Shown: piece after piece, positions 53,904-63,217 of the stretch
How positions within the stretch are numbered: position 1 is the stretch's first letter
Layout of the letters: each line of letters opens with the position of its first letter
Assembly: GCF_005116655.2 (NCBI RefSeq)
Contig: NZ_CP050698.1
Coordinates: 5,722,501-5,786,500, forward strand
Direction of reading: 5' to 3'
DNA: 64,000 nucleotides
Source of the DNA: Desulfosediminicola flagellatus
GTDB lineage: Bacteria > Desulfobacterota > Desulfobulbia > Desulfobulbales > Desulfocapsaceae
Notes under the pieces: model-generated
What the model was told of the DNA's origin: nothing
Database searches by the model: none
The model's input: only the letters and a program-made list of their open reading frames with translations
Position numbers and translations under genes: made by a program

Positions 53904-54548
53904 ATGGTATTTAAGAGCTTGAATGATGCAGCTTACTCAATCATCCGAACGAAAATATTGCGGGGAGAATTCGAGCTTGGAAGTCGAATACGGGAAGATG
54001 TTCTGGCTGAAGAGATCTCGATAAGTCGGACACCGGTTCGAGAGGCAATAAACCGGCTCGTTGCAGATGGCATTATAATCAAGAAATCTCAAAAAGGTTT
54101 GTATCTTATTGATCCAGAGCCTGAGGAGATAGAAGACAATATTGACATCCGGACTTCTCTGGAAAAATTGTCCGTCACGAAATGTATTCAACGTTCGACA
54201 GATACAGATATTGAAAAAATCAGCAATGTATTGAATACCTTCGAAGAGGCACTTACTCAGAAAGACTATGATGCATGTAATGAACTCGATGCTGAGTTTC
54301 ATACACTGATTGCTCAATTATCTAAAAATAGCAGCTTAATTAAATTATTGGATCACTTATCTGCTTTTTTTCAATTGGTTCGAAAAAAAGAAAAGAAGAG
54401 TAATCCGGCAAAGAAGAACAAACGTACACTCGAGGAGCATCTGCGTATTGCTGAGGCAATAAAACGACGAGATATTTTGGCAGCACAAAAGGCTGTTGAA
54501 AAGAATATCCAAACGATGCGAAAAAATCTTTTCATTGATACTAAGTGA
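53904..54548 (+). CDS. GntR-family regulator, FCD (FadR) subfamily
   Basis: About 214 residues from the ATG at 53904 (MVFKSLNDAAYSIIRTKIL). A TTG at 53865 would add 13 residues but reads TTGACA and looks more like a promoter element. The winged HTH is at ~8-70 (VLAEEISISRTPVREAINRLVADGII). The FCD helical domain follows (CNELDAEFHTLIAQL, EEHLRIAEAIKRRD); its metal-binding residues are partly visible. It lies 460 bp upstream of the hydroxypyruvate isomerase and reductase genes, the likely targets. Confidence 0.88.
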   Translation: MVFKSLNDAAYSIIRTKILRGEFELGSRIREDVLAEEISISRTPVREAINRLVADGIIIKKSQKGLYLIDPEPEEIEDNIDIRTSLEKLSVTKCIQRSTDTDIEKISNVLNTFEEALTQKDYDACNELDAEFHTLIAQLSKNSSLIKLLDHLSAFFQLVRKKEKKSNPAKKNKRTLEEHLRIAEAIKRRDILAAQKAVEKNIQTMRKNLFIDTK

Positions 54549-55007
54549 AATATTCGCAGATAAAACTCAATCATCTCGCTGACAACTGCCTCAAAATGCT
54601 TGCAGTATAAAGGACATATCTACCTGCCGTAATTACCTTCAACTCCCTTCTGTAAGACAATAATTCGTGTTTATCACCTCGTGGCATGCCTCAGATGTCT
54701 ACGTCTGTTAGCTTAATATCAGATGTAAAATATTCACATCGTTGAAGTATCTACTGCAAACATTTCATAACGCCACGCATTAGCCTCCAGTCTCGCCAAT
54801 GAGTCATTTAAATATTTTGTTGCAAGAATTAATTTATAAATTATAATTTATAAATTATTCACAGAGAGAAGCTTGTCATACGAACGAGGAGACTGTGCTT
54901 TCTGTCCGTCCCTACAATCTATGCGATCAAATGATGGGGCAATGGTTTGTTCAATCGCACTCAATGTAGTGTAAGATATCTATATCATATACGATTAGGA
55001 AATATTT
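54549..55007. other. Intergenic region, leader of the glyoxylate-type genes
   Basis: About 460 bp. It contains the AT-rich palindrome at 54831-54856 and the AGGAAAT ribosome site of the isomerase gene. No gene seen. Confidence 0.5.
54831..54856. promoter_or_regulatory. Perfect 26-bp AT-only palindrome upstream of the isomerase gene
   Basis: The two 13-bp halves (54831-54843 and 54844-54856, the first reading AATTTATAAATTA) are exact reverse complements, and TATAAT lies at the centre. Position between the GntR gene and its presumed targets suggests an operator overlapping a promoter. Confidence 0.4.
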
Positions 55008-55784
55008 ATGCCGATTTTTAACGCAAATTTATCAATGATGTTTCAGGAAGTAGATTTTTTGGATCGTTTCGAAGCTGCTGCCAAGGCGGGATTCAAGGGT
55101 GTTGAGTATCTATTCCCCTATGATTTTGAAATAAATCAATTACTTGAAATATTAAAAAAGAATAACCTCAAACAAGTGTTACATAACCTTCCTGCAGGGG
55201 ATTGGGGTGCAGGCGAGCGAGGTATTGCTATTTTACCGGATCGTGTTGGTGAATTTCAGGAAGGTGTAGGTAGAGCCATTGAATATGCAAAAATTTTAGG
55301 CAATACCCAGGTAAATATGCTTTCAGGCATTGCACCTGAAGGAGTCAGCAGTGATCTGCTGAATAACACATTTATTGATAATGTAACGTTTGCAGCTTCC
55401 GAATTGGAAAAAAACGACATTCACCTTCTAATAGAACCCGTAAATACCAGGGACATCCCAGGTTTCTTTCTTTGCGGTACTCAGCAAGCTCTTGATGTAA
55501 TCACTGCAGCCGGATCAGATAATATTCAATTACAATATGATATTTACCATATGCAAATCATGGAAGGTAACCTTGCTCCGACCATGGAGAAACACATAAG
55601 CAGCATTGGTCATATCCAATTAGCAGACAATCCAGGCCGTCACGAGCCAGGAACAGGCGAGATTAATTATCCATTCCTTTTCGATTTCCTTGATCGAATC
55701 GGCTATGCCGGGTGGATCGGTTGTGAGTACATACCCGCCACTACAACTGAGGCAGGTCTCGGATGGTTGGAACAATACAAATAG
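55008..55784 (+). CDS. hyi: Hydroxypyruvate isomerase family protein
   Basis: 258 residues, the usual Hyi/OtnI length. TIM-barrel motifs: ANLSMMFQEVDFLDRFEAAAKAGFKGVEYLFPYD at the N-terminus, LHNLPAGDWGAGERGIA, HLLIEPVNTRDIPGFFL (catalytic Glu near 145), QYDIYHMQIMEGN, HIQLADNPGRHEPGTGEINY and WIGCEYIPA (catalytic Glu near 242). It interconverts hydroxypyruvate and tartronate semialdehyde, or the related OtnI substrate. It pairs with the reductase encoded 80 bp downstream. Confidence 0.85.
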   Translation: MPIFNANLSMMFQEVDFLDRFEAAAKAGFKGVEYLFPYDFEINQLLEILKKNNLKQVLHNLPAGDWGAGERGIAILPDRVGEFQEGVGRAIEYAKILGNTQVNMLSGIAPEGVSSDLLNNTFIDNVTFAASELEKNDIHLLIEPVNTRDIPGFFLCGTQQALDVITAAGSDNIQLQYDIYHMQIMEGNLAPTMEKHISSIGHIQLADNPGRHEPGTGEINYPFLFDFLDRIGYAGWIGCEYIPATTTEAGLGWLEQYK

Positions 55785-55864
55785 TATTGATTCTGTATTG
55801 TTTTCATAGAGCTATCCCTGATCTAGCTCGGCAAGATTACTTCAAAACTTGAATGGAGAAAAAA

Positions 55865-56746
55865 ATGAGTAAAATCGGATTCATCGGACTAGGTATCATG
55901 GGTGCACCTATGGCCGGAAATATTCTTGATGGTGGCCATGAACTTTTTGCATTTACTCCGCGCGGGGTTCCACAGGAGCTTATGGACAAAGGAGCTGTGG
56001 CATGCAAAAATGGGCAAGAAGTTGCAGAAAAAGCAGACATTATTATTACAATGGTTCCTGACACTCCACATGTCGCAAGTGTTCTATTTGATGAAAACGG
56101 AGTTGCAACAGGTTTGACTCAAGGGAAAACCGTTATTGATATGAGTTCAATATCACCGATCGAAACCAAAGAATTTGCAAAACGTATCAACGAGCTTGGC
56201 TGTGAATATGTAGATGCCCCGGTTTCCGGCGGCGAAGTTGGTGCCAAAGCGGGAACACTTACAATTATGGTTGGTGGCTCAGAAGAGGCATTTGAAAAAG
56301 TTACGCCTATCTTTGAACTCATGGGGAAAAATATTACCCATGTTGGCGGTAACGGAGACGGTCAAACCTGTAAAGTTGCCAACCAGATAATTGTTGCATT
56401 GAATATCGAAGCGGTTGGAGAGGCCCTTCTTTTTGCTTCTAAAGCCGGTGCAGATCCTGCGAAAGTCAGAGAAGCATTGATGGGCGGCTTTGCCTCATCT
56501 AAAATATTAGAAGTACATGGCGAACGTATGATCAAACGTACTTTTGATCCGGGTTTTCGCATTGAACTGCATCAGAAGGATTTGAACCTGGCACTTAGCA
56601 GTGCCCGTGCAATGAAGCTCAGCCTACCTAACACAGCAACAGCACAAGAATTGTTTAATGCCTGTGCAGCAGCCGGCGGTGAGGGTTGGGATCACTCTGC
56701 TATGGTGCATGCTCTTGAGCTGATGGCCTCTCACAAGGTTGCCTGA
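55865..56746 (+). CDS. glxR: Tartronate semialdehyde (2-hydroxy-3-oxopropionate) reductase
   Basis: About 293 residues from the ATG at 55865, since GGAG of an upstream in-frame ATG (55853) serves as its ribosome site. Rossmann start KIGFIGLGIMGAPMAGNI, DAPVSGGEVGAKAGTLTIMVGG (substrate loop near 115), the catalytic Lys in GQTCKVANQIIVA (near 168), and the Lys of HQKDLNLAL. This beta-hydroxyacid dehydrogenase reduces tartronate semialdehyde to glycerate with NAD(P)H. Related enzymes act on succinic semialdehyde-like substrates, so specificity is inferred from the isomerase neighbour. No glyoxylate carboligase gene is in the window. Confidence 0.85.
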   Translation: MSKIGFIGLGIMGAPMAGNILDGGHELFAFTPRGVPQELMDKGAVACKNGQEVAEKADIIITMVPDTPHVASVLFDENGVATGLTQGKTVIDMSSISPIETKEFAKRINELGCEYVDAPVSGGEVGAKAGTLTIMVGGSEEAFEKVTPIFELMGKNITHVGGNGDGQTCKVANQIIVALNIEAVGEALLFASKAGADPAKVREALMGGFASSKILEVHGERMIKRTFDPGFRIELHQKDLNLALSSARAMKLSLPNTATAQELFNACAAAGGEGWDHSAMVHALELMASHKVA

Positions 56747-57029
56747 CAGCGGGTGCCACTAGATCTTTGGAGCGGATGCAAGTGTGGTTATTGACTATTG
56801 GGGTTGCAGACTCTGAACTACAGAGATCGGATCAATTGACGTAGTTTGAATTACGGTGGGTCCGCTTTCAAAAGGAGCAGATGAGTGAGGAGCGGACCTA
56901 GCCAAGATACTAAAATATACAACGTAAATGTCAACAAATAGGTATTTGGAGGGCACTTTCAAATATCGTAAAAGAAAAGCGCACTCTGATAGAATACACT
57001 CCCTTATCTTGACGTATATTCATTTTAGT

Positions 57030-57233
57030 TCAGACAAATTGATCCGGTTCCACCCATTTGAAGAGCTGACGCCAGACATTAGCCTGTTTTAAAGCTATTT
57101 CCTGATCTGATGCCTTTGGGCCACCTGCAGGGATTCCATCAAGCAGGGTTTGTATTTCTTGTGGGGTAAAATCTATACCTTCCCAAATTACTGCATCGCC
57201 CACCAATTCTGATAGCTGCCACTTGGCAAACAC
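57030..57233 (-). pseudogene. Fic-family protein remnant (N-terminal fragment)
   Basis: 67 codons encoding WEGIDFTPQEIQTLLDGIP, then GGPKASDQEIALKQANVWRQ and LFKWVEPDQF. This resembles the N-terminal regulatory/linker part of a Fic AMP-transferase subgroup. The catalytic HxFxDGNGR region is absent, and the sequence ends at a stop, so it is a truncated relic rather than an active toxin or enzyme. Family assignment is by memory of the pattern and moderate at best. Confidence 0.4.
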
Positions 57234-57306
57234 TATGACTTTCCTCTTTTTTGGGAGTTCTATTCCAAATGGTATCTTTTGCCACGCTACGCCCTTTAGT
57301 CTTTAG

Positions 57307-57342
57307 TGCCGAGGTCGGAATCAAACCGACACGGGCTTGCCC
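57307..57342 (-). repeat. tRNA 3'-end-like fragment (possible attachment-site scar)
   Basis: On the minus strand, GTCGG-TTTGATT-CCGAC forms a T-arm-like stem-loop followed by CTCGGCAC, like the 3' acceptor end of a leucine-type tRNA. GGGC-TT-GCCC just before it resembles a variable arm. No matching 5' half is present, and the loop has T instead of the invariant C. Integrated elements often duplicate tRNA 3' ends, so this may mark a former insertion. Confidence 0.3.
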
Positions 57343-57608
57343 ACTCAGCCCTCAGAACAAGGCCCCTTTCTATAACCAGCTTCACGGCGATTACCTTGGT
57401 GCTGTTTATACCATTGCCACAATGGCAATAAATTATTACGTAAACGGAAGATAACAACCTATTTTCACAACAATAACTTCTTAAAAGCAACAACACCTAA
57501 CTAGCCAGACACGCTACTAACACAACCATTTTCCAGATTGTAAGATTTATGTAAGGGACTTTCGGGTACAGTGCCTTTTCTAATGTTTACGAAAGGGTAA
57601 ATCACTTA

Positions 57609-57800
57609 ATGAATACATACATGCTAGTAAACCTCATCGAAGAAGCTCACAGTATTTTCGACGAGTTATCAATATTTGAAGTAATTGATTTAGACAGAGA
57701 CGCAGCCACCACCAAAGTAAGTCAGCTCTACAAAACTGACAATATCGAAATGATACGACGCTATTTGGATATCGTGGATGATATTAAGGCACTCATCTAA
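57609..57800 (+). CDS. Small hypothetical protein
   Basis: 63 residues, acidic and helical (LVNLIEEAHSIFDELSIFEVIDLDRDAA, MIRRYLDIVDDIKALI), with no Cys or signal peptide. AAAGGG lies about 12 bases before the ATG. Regular codon use and clean helix patterning support it as real, but the family is not recognised. Confidence 0.4.
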   Translation: MNTYMLVNLIEEAHSIFDELSIFEVIDLDRDAATTKVSQLYKTDNIEMIRRYLDIVDDIKALI

Positions 57801-57986
57801 AAACAGATTAGAAATGAGATATTTATCATCGAACTCCGTATCCGGCTGAAATCAGATTAAATCCAACGTTTGTTGCGTGACAGAATTTTACCGCAGACAA
57901 ATATTTTGCTATCTCGGAATCTCGTGCCTTGCTTACAGCCTTAAAGTAACATCATTCTACTTTGCCCATTTTCATCTTCGGCAACT

Positions 57987-58015
57987 CCCGGGTATGAATA
58001 AAAACCATACCCGGG
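57987..58015. terminator. Terminator-like hairpin after the diheme peroxidase gene
   Basis: CCCGGGTATG (57987-57996) and CATACCCGGG (58006-58015) pair perfectly around a 9-base A-rich loop, 22 bp past the peroxidase stop. The T-tract is weak in either direction. Confidence 0.65.
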
Positions 58016-58037
58016 ATTATTACAGTTTCAGACCTTT

Positions 58038-59090
58038 TTACTGGTCGTCCAATGCACCAAGAAATGTAACAATCAGGTCAACCTCCTGATCTGTCAAAAG
58101 CATATTTCCCACGTTCTCGCTCAGGTTAAAAGGATATTCAGGATCTGCCCATTCATTACTGCTGTCTCTGCTGTTTAGAAAGCTCACCATATCCGTTAGG
58201 GTTGAAAAATATCCGTTATGTCCATATGGCGCAGTCTTCGAGACATTGCGCAGGGTAGGAATTTTAAATTTACCGTTCTCCCGATCGTCACCTACTGTCA
58301 CTCCGAGCCCAAGATCTGGTTCTTCAGGGTCGTAACCAGGAAGTGTAATATTTGCTGGTAGACCGATATTGGCATATCCGTAATTAGTAAACAACGGTCC
58401 CTCTTCAATCTTTAGCGTCATTGCGTGGCAAGTGGTGCAATTGTTCCTGAACAAAGCCTCTCCTGCCTTCTCCTCCGGCGTCATATAACCGTTGTCAAAA
58501 GCCGAGCTAAACTGTTGTACCTCAGTAGATCGCTCAAATGCGGCTACCGCAATTGAGAAGTAGGTGTATGCCTGATCCACATCATCCAGACTGTTCCGGC
58601 CAAAGACAGCCATAAATAATTTCGCATAGTTCTGACTTATCACCGCCACAACTCGTTCTTTCGTCGAGTTCATCTCCACCGGGTTCAGGGGTGGCCCTTG
58701 GGCCTGATCAGCCAATGGGTCTCCTGTAAGAGTACCATCGGCGCGTCCATCCCAAAAGAGACCGCCGCGCCATCCTCTGTTACTTTTATGCAGCATAGGA
58801 CTATAGCCTGCGTAAGCAGCCGTTGGAGCGTTACGACCACCGGTGCTCTCGCCATCGGCACCAATTGAAACAAATGTATCCTCGGGAGATATTGCATTTT
58901 GAGGATCTGCAAAACCGCTCTCCGGACTGTGACAGGTTTGGCACGACTGCCCTACGGGATCAGAAAAGTTTGTTTCCTCATACAATTGTCTTCCTAGATC
59001 TTCCATTCGGCTCAACGCTACTGCATTTGACGCACTTACCATATAGACCAGGGGCAATGCCAATACACATGTATAATTCTTCTTTTTCAT
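58038..59090 (-). CDS. Diheme cytochrome c peroxidase (CcpA/MauG family)
   Basis: About 350 residues from the ATG at 59090, which has AAGGAGC in front; an in-frame ATG 27 bp upstream is less likely. A signal peptide (NYTCVLALPLVYMVSASNAVA) directs export. Two haem sites are present: CQTCH near residue 47 and CTTCH near residue 217. Conserved segments include GRNAPTAAYAGYSPMLHKSNRGWRGG, FWDGRADGTL, FKIPTLRNVSKTAPYGHNGYF and NPVEMNSTKERV. The family reduces hydrogen peroxide in the periplasm using cytochrome electrons, or oxidises protein side chains (MauG). It stands alone, flanked by decayed mobile sequence. Confidence 0.92.
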   Translation of the reverse strand: MKKKNYTCVLALPLVYMVSASNAVALSRMEDLGRQLYEETNFSDPVGQSCQTCHSPESGFADPQNAISPEDTFVSIGADGESTGGRNAPTAAYAGYSPMLHKSNRGWRGGLFWDGRADGTLTGDPLADQAQGPPLNPVEMNSTKERVVAVISQNYAKLFMAVFGRNSLDDVDQAYTYFSIAVAAFERSTEVQQFSSAFDNGYMTPEEKAGEALFRNNCTTCHAMTLKIEEGPLFTNYGYANIGLPANITLPGYDPEEPDLGLGVTVGDDRENGKFKIPTLRNVSKTAPYGHNGYFSTLTDMVSFLNSRDSSNEWADPEYPFNLSENVGNMLLTDQEVDLIVTFLGALDDQ

Positions 59091-59828
59091 GCCAGCTCCT
59101 TCTACATAAGAATTCACATCCTCTGAAAAGTGGTGTCTGACTGCTCTCGACTACTGACAGTTTTTGATCTCAGTCAAACACCGCATCGGTGGAAAAAGAA
59201 AACGATATCCTCATTCTTCCTGAGCGCATTCAGATATGACAATGCATTCAAGCTTTATAACGTCTGGTAGTAGTACTAGTTACAAACTATACAGTTTCCT
59301 GTGAGTTTTCAGGATTGTGTCGGGTGGGACAATATTCAAGAATTCGAGAAAAAAGATGATATTTACATTACTTGTTGAACTTATTGACATTGGAACTTGG
59401 AACTAGGGGTCAGACCACACCAACATGGGAAAAAATAGCACGTAATTATTAATAACCAGGTATTTTAAAGAATTAGAATGCTCTTTGAGGTATCAAACAA
59501 AGTGCTATAAGGAGTTTAAGGCTCTTTCAACAAAGTCTCGGGTTGTGCTAAGAACAACCTTTGCGGCATTGTCCGTGACAAAGTTACTTACAATTTGCTT
59601 AGAGGCCACGTCTTACCTTTAAAAAGGAAAACGTTAAGCTTCAACGAAATCTATACGTTAACCGGGGCTAAGCGGCTTGCAGCCGAGCATTACCTGATTA
59701 TTCATCTAATGATATCAAGTTGGTCTTCTTATTATTCTGCATAAGAACGGACCCAAAAACGATTAGAGTCTCATTGATAACCCAGAAACCCAAGTCAATT
59801 CGATTGGTTTATACAAGCAAAGAGTTCT
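59091..59828. other. Intergenic/decayed region
   Basis: About 740 bp without an intact gene. It contains the peroxidase promoter and the stretch GGAACTAGGGGTCAGACC near 59397, the sort of sequence often left by transposon flanks. No further feature could be supported. Confidence 0.4.
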
Positions 59829-60216
59829 CTAGAAGAAAATTCGACCTCTTTTCGACACTATTTTGCATATATTCAAGCATTTTGACCTGGTCCGACTCAA
59901 ATAGCAATATCTTCGCACTGTTGACTCACCACCAGCAAAACCAAAATTCTGACACCATTCGATTATAAATCCGGCGTGCTGTCTTTTGCTGTTTCTTCGG
60001 TTGCCCTTTATCAGGCTCAAGCCATCCATCAATTATCGCAATACATAGATCTAAGGCTTGAAATGGTTGACGAGTCCGTTTTTTTGTAGCCTCAAGACTC
60101 TCCCCGTATTTTTTATTGAGCGTATTGCGGCTATGTCCAGTCATTCGTCAGAGTTCACTGATGTTTTTGCCGTATTTACGATGGGCAGTGCGAATGAGTT
60201 CATACAGGTCTACGAT
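59829..60216 (-). pseudogene. IS21-type IstA transposase relic
   Basis: Read leftward, the N-terminal IstA pattern appears in pieces: VDLYELIRTAHRKYGKNISEL, a TGA stop, then MTGHSRNTLNKKY, QPFQALDLCIAIIDGWL and TARRIYNRMVSEF; after a frameshift NFGFAGGESTVRRY. Matching IstA proteins read these without interruption. The catalytic DDE domain and istB are gone. GGAAGGAG remains at the former ribosome site, and the start codon position reads ATC. Confidence 0.6.
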
Positions 60217-60926
60217 CAGCAACTCCTTCCACCCTTTTTGTTTTTTTCAAATCAGTTGAGCAGAGGGTGGACTCGAGGTGGTCAAATTACCTTTAAATGC
60301 TTCAAGGTCAGAATTTTGAGAAATACTGTTGCACAGCATGGAGCGCTAGGCTACTATCACAAAATATCCTAACATTTCTATTATATAAGAATGTGTCTTG
60401 TGGAGTTGTAACAACCTGACTTAAAGAATGGGGAGAGAAAAGGTGGTTTAAGGATTTGTTCCCGTAAAACGTCTAGGCGCAGATTAAACGTTCTGTTCGA
60501 TAAAACATGCGATGAATAAACAGAGTGTTGATAAAAGAAAGATGTTACTGAGCTAGCTTATTATATATAAGCTAAGAAAATTGACAATTTCAATCCACAC
60601 TTTCTTAAAATCGAAATACTTGAAGTTCTTGGTTGGTCCAAAAAAAATAATATTGGCCAGAACCAACTTGATGATAAATATTGCTATTTTGTAGATGTAA
60701 CAGAAAACCCAAATTGATACGCCATAAATATTAGTAATATAAATTATTACTTCAAGAAGCATACAATCAAGAAAAATAAATTAAAAATTTAGGTTATAGC
60801 GATAGGAACTGCTATCACTGACATTACCCCCTACAACGCCTAACTAATTTTCAATAAGTTACCAGTCTGTTACGTTGATTTTTTGCACCATTTTTTCCAA
60901 GTAAACATTTATCGAATGAAAAAACA
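60217..60926. other. AT-rich intergenic region
   Basis: About 710 bp, markedly AT-rich from 60540 on. No supported gene; a 69-codon minus-strand frame is low-complexity Ile/Tyr/Lys coding and is probably chance. Confidence 0.45.
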
Positions 60927-61634
60927 ATGATCTCGCATACTCATAAATGTATATTTATCCATATTCCAAAAACTGCTGGCACAAGCTTAACGAGTATATT
61001 GAGTGATCCCCAATGTAATAACAAAACTACTCAATTGTTCTTGCCATTCAAGCCTGGCGATAACAAATTCGATCCACCACCTCCTCATTTTCGAGCTTAT
61101 GACTACGTCAAATATGATCATATAACCACAGAATTATTTCATAGTTATTTTAAGTTCGCATTTGTACGCAATCCATGGGACAGGATTGTTTCTGAATATA
61201 AGTACCGCCTGCACGCACACCGATACTCATTTAAAAAATTTTTATTTGAACATTTCCCAAAACCCTCATGGAATGATAAATATTGCCATGTCATTCCACA
61301 ATATGATTTTTTACATGACGAGAATGGAAATTTACTCGTAGATTTTATTGGCAGATTCGAAAATATTCAGGACGATTTTACTTATGTTTGCGACCAACTA
61401 AATATAAAATTGAAAATCCTCCCTCACAGGAACAAATCTACAAGCATTTTTCAAAAAAGGGATAATAATCTGACTAAAATCCTTCACTCTACAAGAGCAA
61501 AATTTAGTATTAATCATCGAAGAAACACCTTCAAAAGATACACCGATTACTATGACTCTGAATCGATTGATTTTGTTGCTAATATTTACAAAAATGATAT
61601 CGAAACATTTGGTTATGAATTCGAGTATAAGTAG
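60927..61634 (+). CDS. Sulfotransferase-family protein
   Basis: 235 residues. The 5'-phosphosulfate loop FIHIPKTAGTSLTSIL is at the N-terminus and the 3'-phosphate site FVRNPWDRIVSEYKYR near residue 80, so PAPS binding is likely. IGRFENIQDDF follows, as in the Sulfotransfer_2 group that modifies cell-surface or exopolysaccharide sugars. The gene is clearly more AT-rich than the window average and lies among IS relics, which suggests lateral gain. There is no good ribosome site and no polysaccharide genes nearby, so expression and role are uncertain. Confidence 0.8.
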   Translation: MISHTHKCIFIHIPKTAGTSLTSILSDPQCNNKTTQLFLPFKPGDNKFDPPPPHFRAYDYVKYDHITTELFHSYFKFAFVRNPWDRIVSEYKYRLHAHRYSFKKFLFEHFPKPSWNDKYCHVIPQYDFLHDENGNLLVDFIGRFENIQDDFTYVCDQLNIKLKILPHRNKSTSIFQKRDNNLTKILHSTRAKFSINHRRNTFKRYTDYYDSESIDFVANIYKNDIETFGYEFEYK

Positions 61635-61979
61635 AGGAATAGTAAATTTCTTTATTTCTCAGGGCTATCATAATATCAAAGCCCAGTAGAGCGTCTCACT
61701 CCGCATTTTTTAGATTTAAATGCTTTTGTCCAACTTGATTTTTCGGGTAACGTATATAAAATCAAATAGTTCCTCGCGCATGGGCATTCATTGTCTCCTT
61801 TGATAATTGTAAGAAAACCAACGCTCGATCCCTTGTGTACTGTTCTCATAGTTCATTCATGGTATCAGCTTTCCTGAATGCTGCTTTTTCACCTGTCCTT
61901 CGTAAATATTCATCCGTGGCGAAGATGATGTAATATATTATCCTCTGTGCAGATATCAAATGCAATTATATGGAGTTAG

Positions 61980-62500
61980 GTTCATTTGACCTCACGATCT
62001 GAAGGCGAACTCTTCGAGTAAGGTCGATTCTGGTCAAAGATCAGCAAAGGTTGCCTGATGATCTCATAACGATTTGCATTTCTGGCCGCTTTCTTCCTCT
62101 CGTATCGATGATGTCGCCCACCGATCAGCGGCAAAGCGATTATCTTGCACTTGCAGGCAGGTCTGGGTTGTATCTGCCAGCTGTTGGGAGAAGCCTTTTC
62201 AAGACTCAAATGTGTTCTGTCATTATGATAATATTGGAAATACGTGCAAAGAATGTTTTCAGGTGAGCTTCATTCAACACGATGACATGGTCTCTACATT
62301 CTCGCCTGATCAAGCCGATCACCCTAACAATAAACGGGTTTTGCCAAGGACTGCGTGGTGCCGAGAGCACCTCTTTAATGACCATATTTTCACTCGATTG
62401 CGAAAGAAAGCACCACATATAGAATCTCTACCTCACATCAAATGCTTCAATGCCATATCCCAAAGGGAGGCTCCCACAATTTGTTGGGCTGCCCACTGAG
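61980..62500 (-). pseudogene. Integrase-core (rve) transposase relic
   Basis: In order on the minus strand: AQQIVGASLWDMALKHLM, a stop, GRDSICGAFFRNRVK, frameshift, MVIKEVLSAPRSPWQNPF, RVIGLIRRECRDHVIVLNEAHL, frameshift, then SLEKASPNSWQIQPRP and LPLIGGRHHRYERKKA. Together they retrace the C-terminal part of a DDE/rve transposase. Several frameshifts and stops show it is dead. The N-terminal half and the element ends were not found. Confidence 0.65.
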
Positions 62501-63217
62501 TCGTCAGATTCGAGGTGATTTTGAACTTCGACCAAATGAACACAACAAACTTTCCAAGCATTCTCATCATCATTTTAGCTTGGCAGGCACAATCAAATAT
62601 ATCAATCATTTCAAAATGTTTGAATATTTACTAAGGACACGAGAGATTGTTATGGCTTTCTCGGACTATACGGCGAGGTTGTGTAAGATAATACGATTTC
62701 GTTACTATGCACCTCGTGAGATCAACGCATTTATGAAAACAGATCAGACAAAAGAGACGGAATGACCTGTAGAAATCAAAACTCTATATGAAATATTTCA
62801 CTTTACGGACCCGATTTAACCTGACAACCAAATACCGTACACTCTCATTTGAGATTTACAGAAGGCACCTTAACCCAGAGGGAAAGACAGAACTGTTTAC
62901 ATTCGATTTAGCAATGTTTAAATTTAAGGCTCCGTTACTGAATTTATGCCATCAGGAACATCTTTACCTAGCCTCATGGGCAATAAATTGGTGTTACCAG
63001 TGGATTAATCAATCGCCACCTCTCTGGGATGAAAAATAATCAAGTTAATAATCCAAGGGACTTTTGCACCTTTCAAGGTCATGCTTTTCACAGTATCCGT
63101 ATGGATCATGTCCTCACGTTTAAAATACGTTACGGTTAAAAATTTATTGTTGCTATTGTAAAAATGTCAGCTTTTTTACTGAAAAAAACATTAATTGGGC
63201 AACCCTGGAGGTAAGCT
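62501..63217. other. Intergenic region with doubtful short frames
   Basis: Two plus-strand open frames (62442-62765 and 62788-63039) have no clear ribosome site and no recognised content; the first overlaps the transposase relic. The leader of the DsrE-like gene lies at the right end. Nothing else was seen. Confidence 0.4.

Noticed and set aside
60553..60762. 69-codon minus-strand frame
   Set aside because: Low-complexity AT-rich sequence giving Ile/Tyr/Lys-rich translation, without a ribosome site.
62788..63039. 83-codon plus-strand frame before the DsrE-like gene
   Set aside because: No ribosome site or recognisable motif, and it lies next to the transposase relic; left as undetermined.
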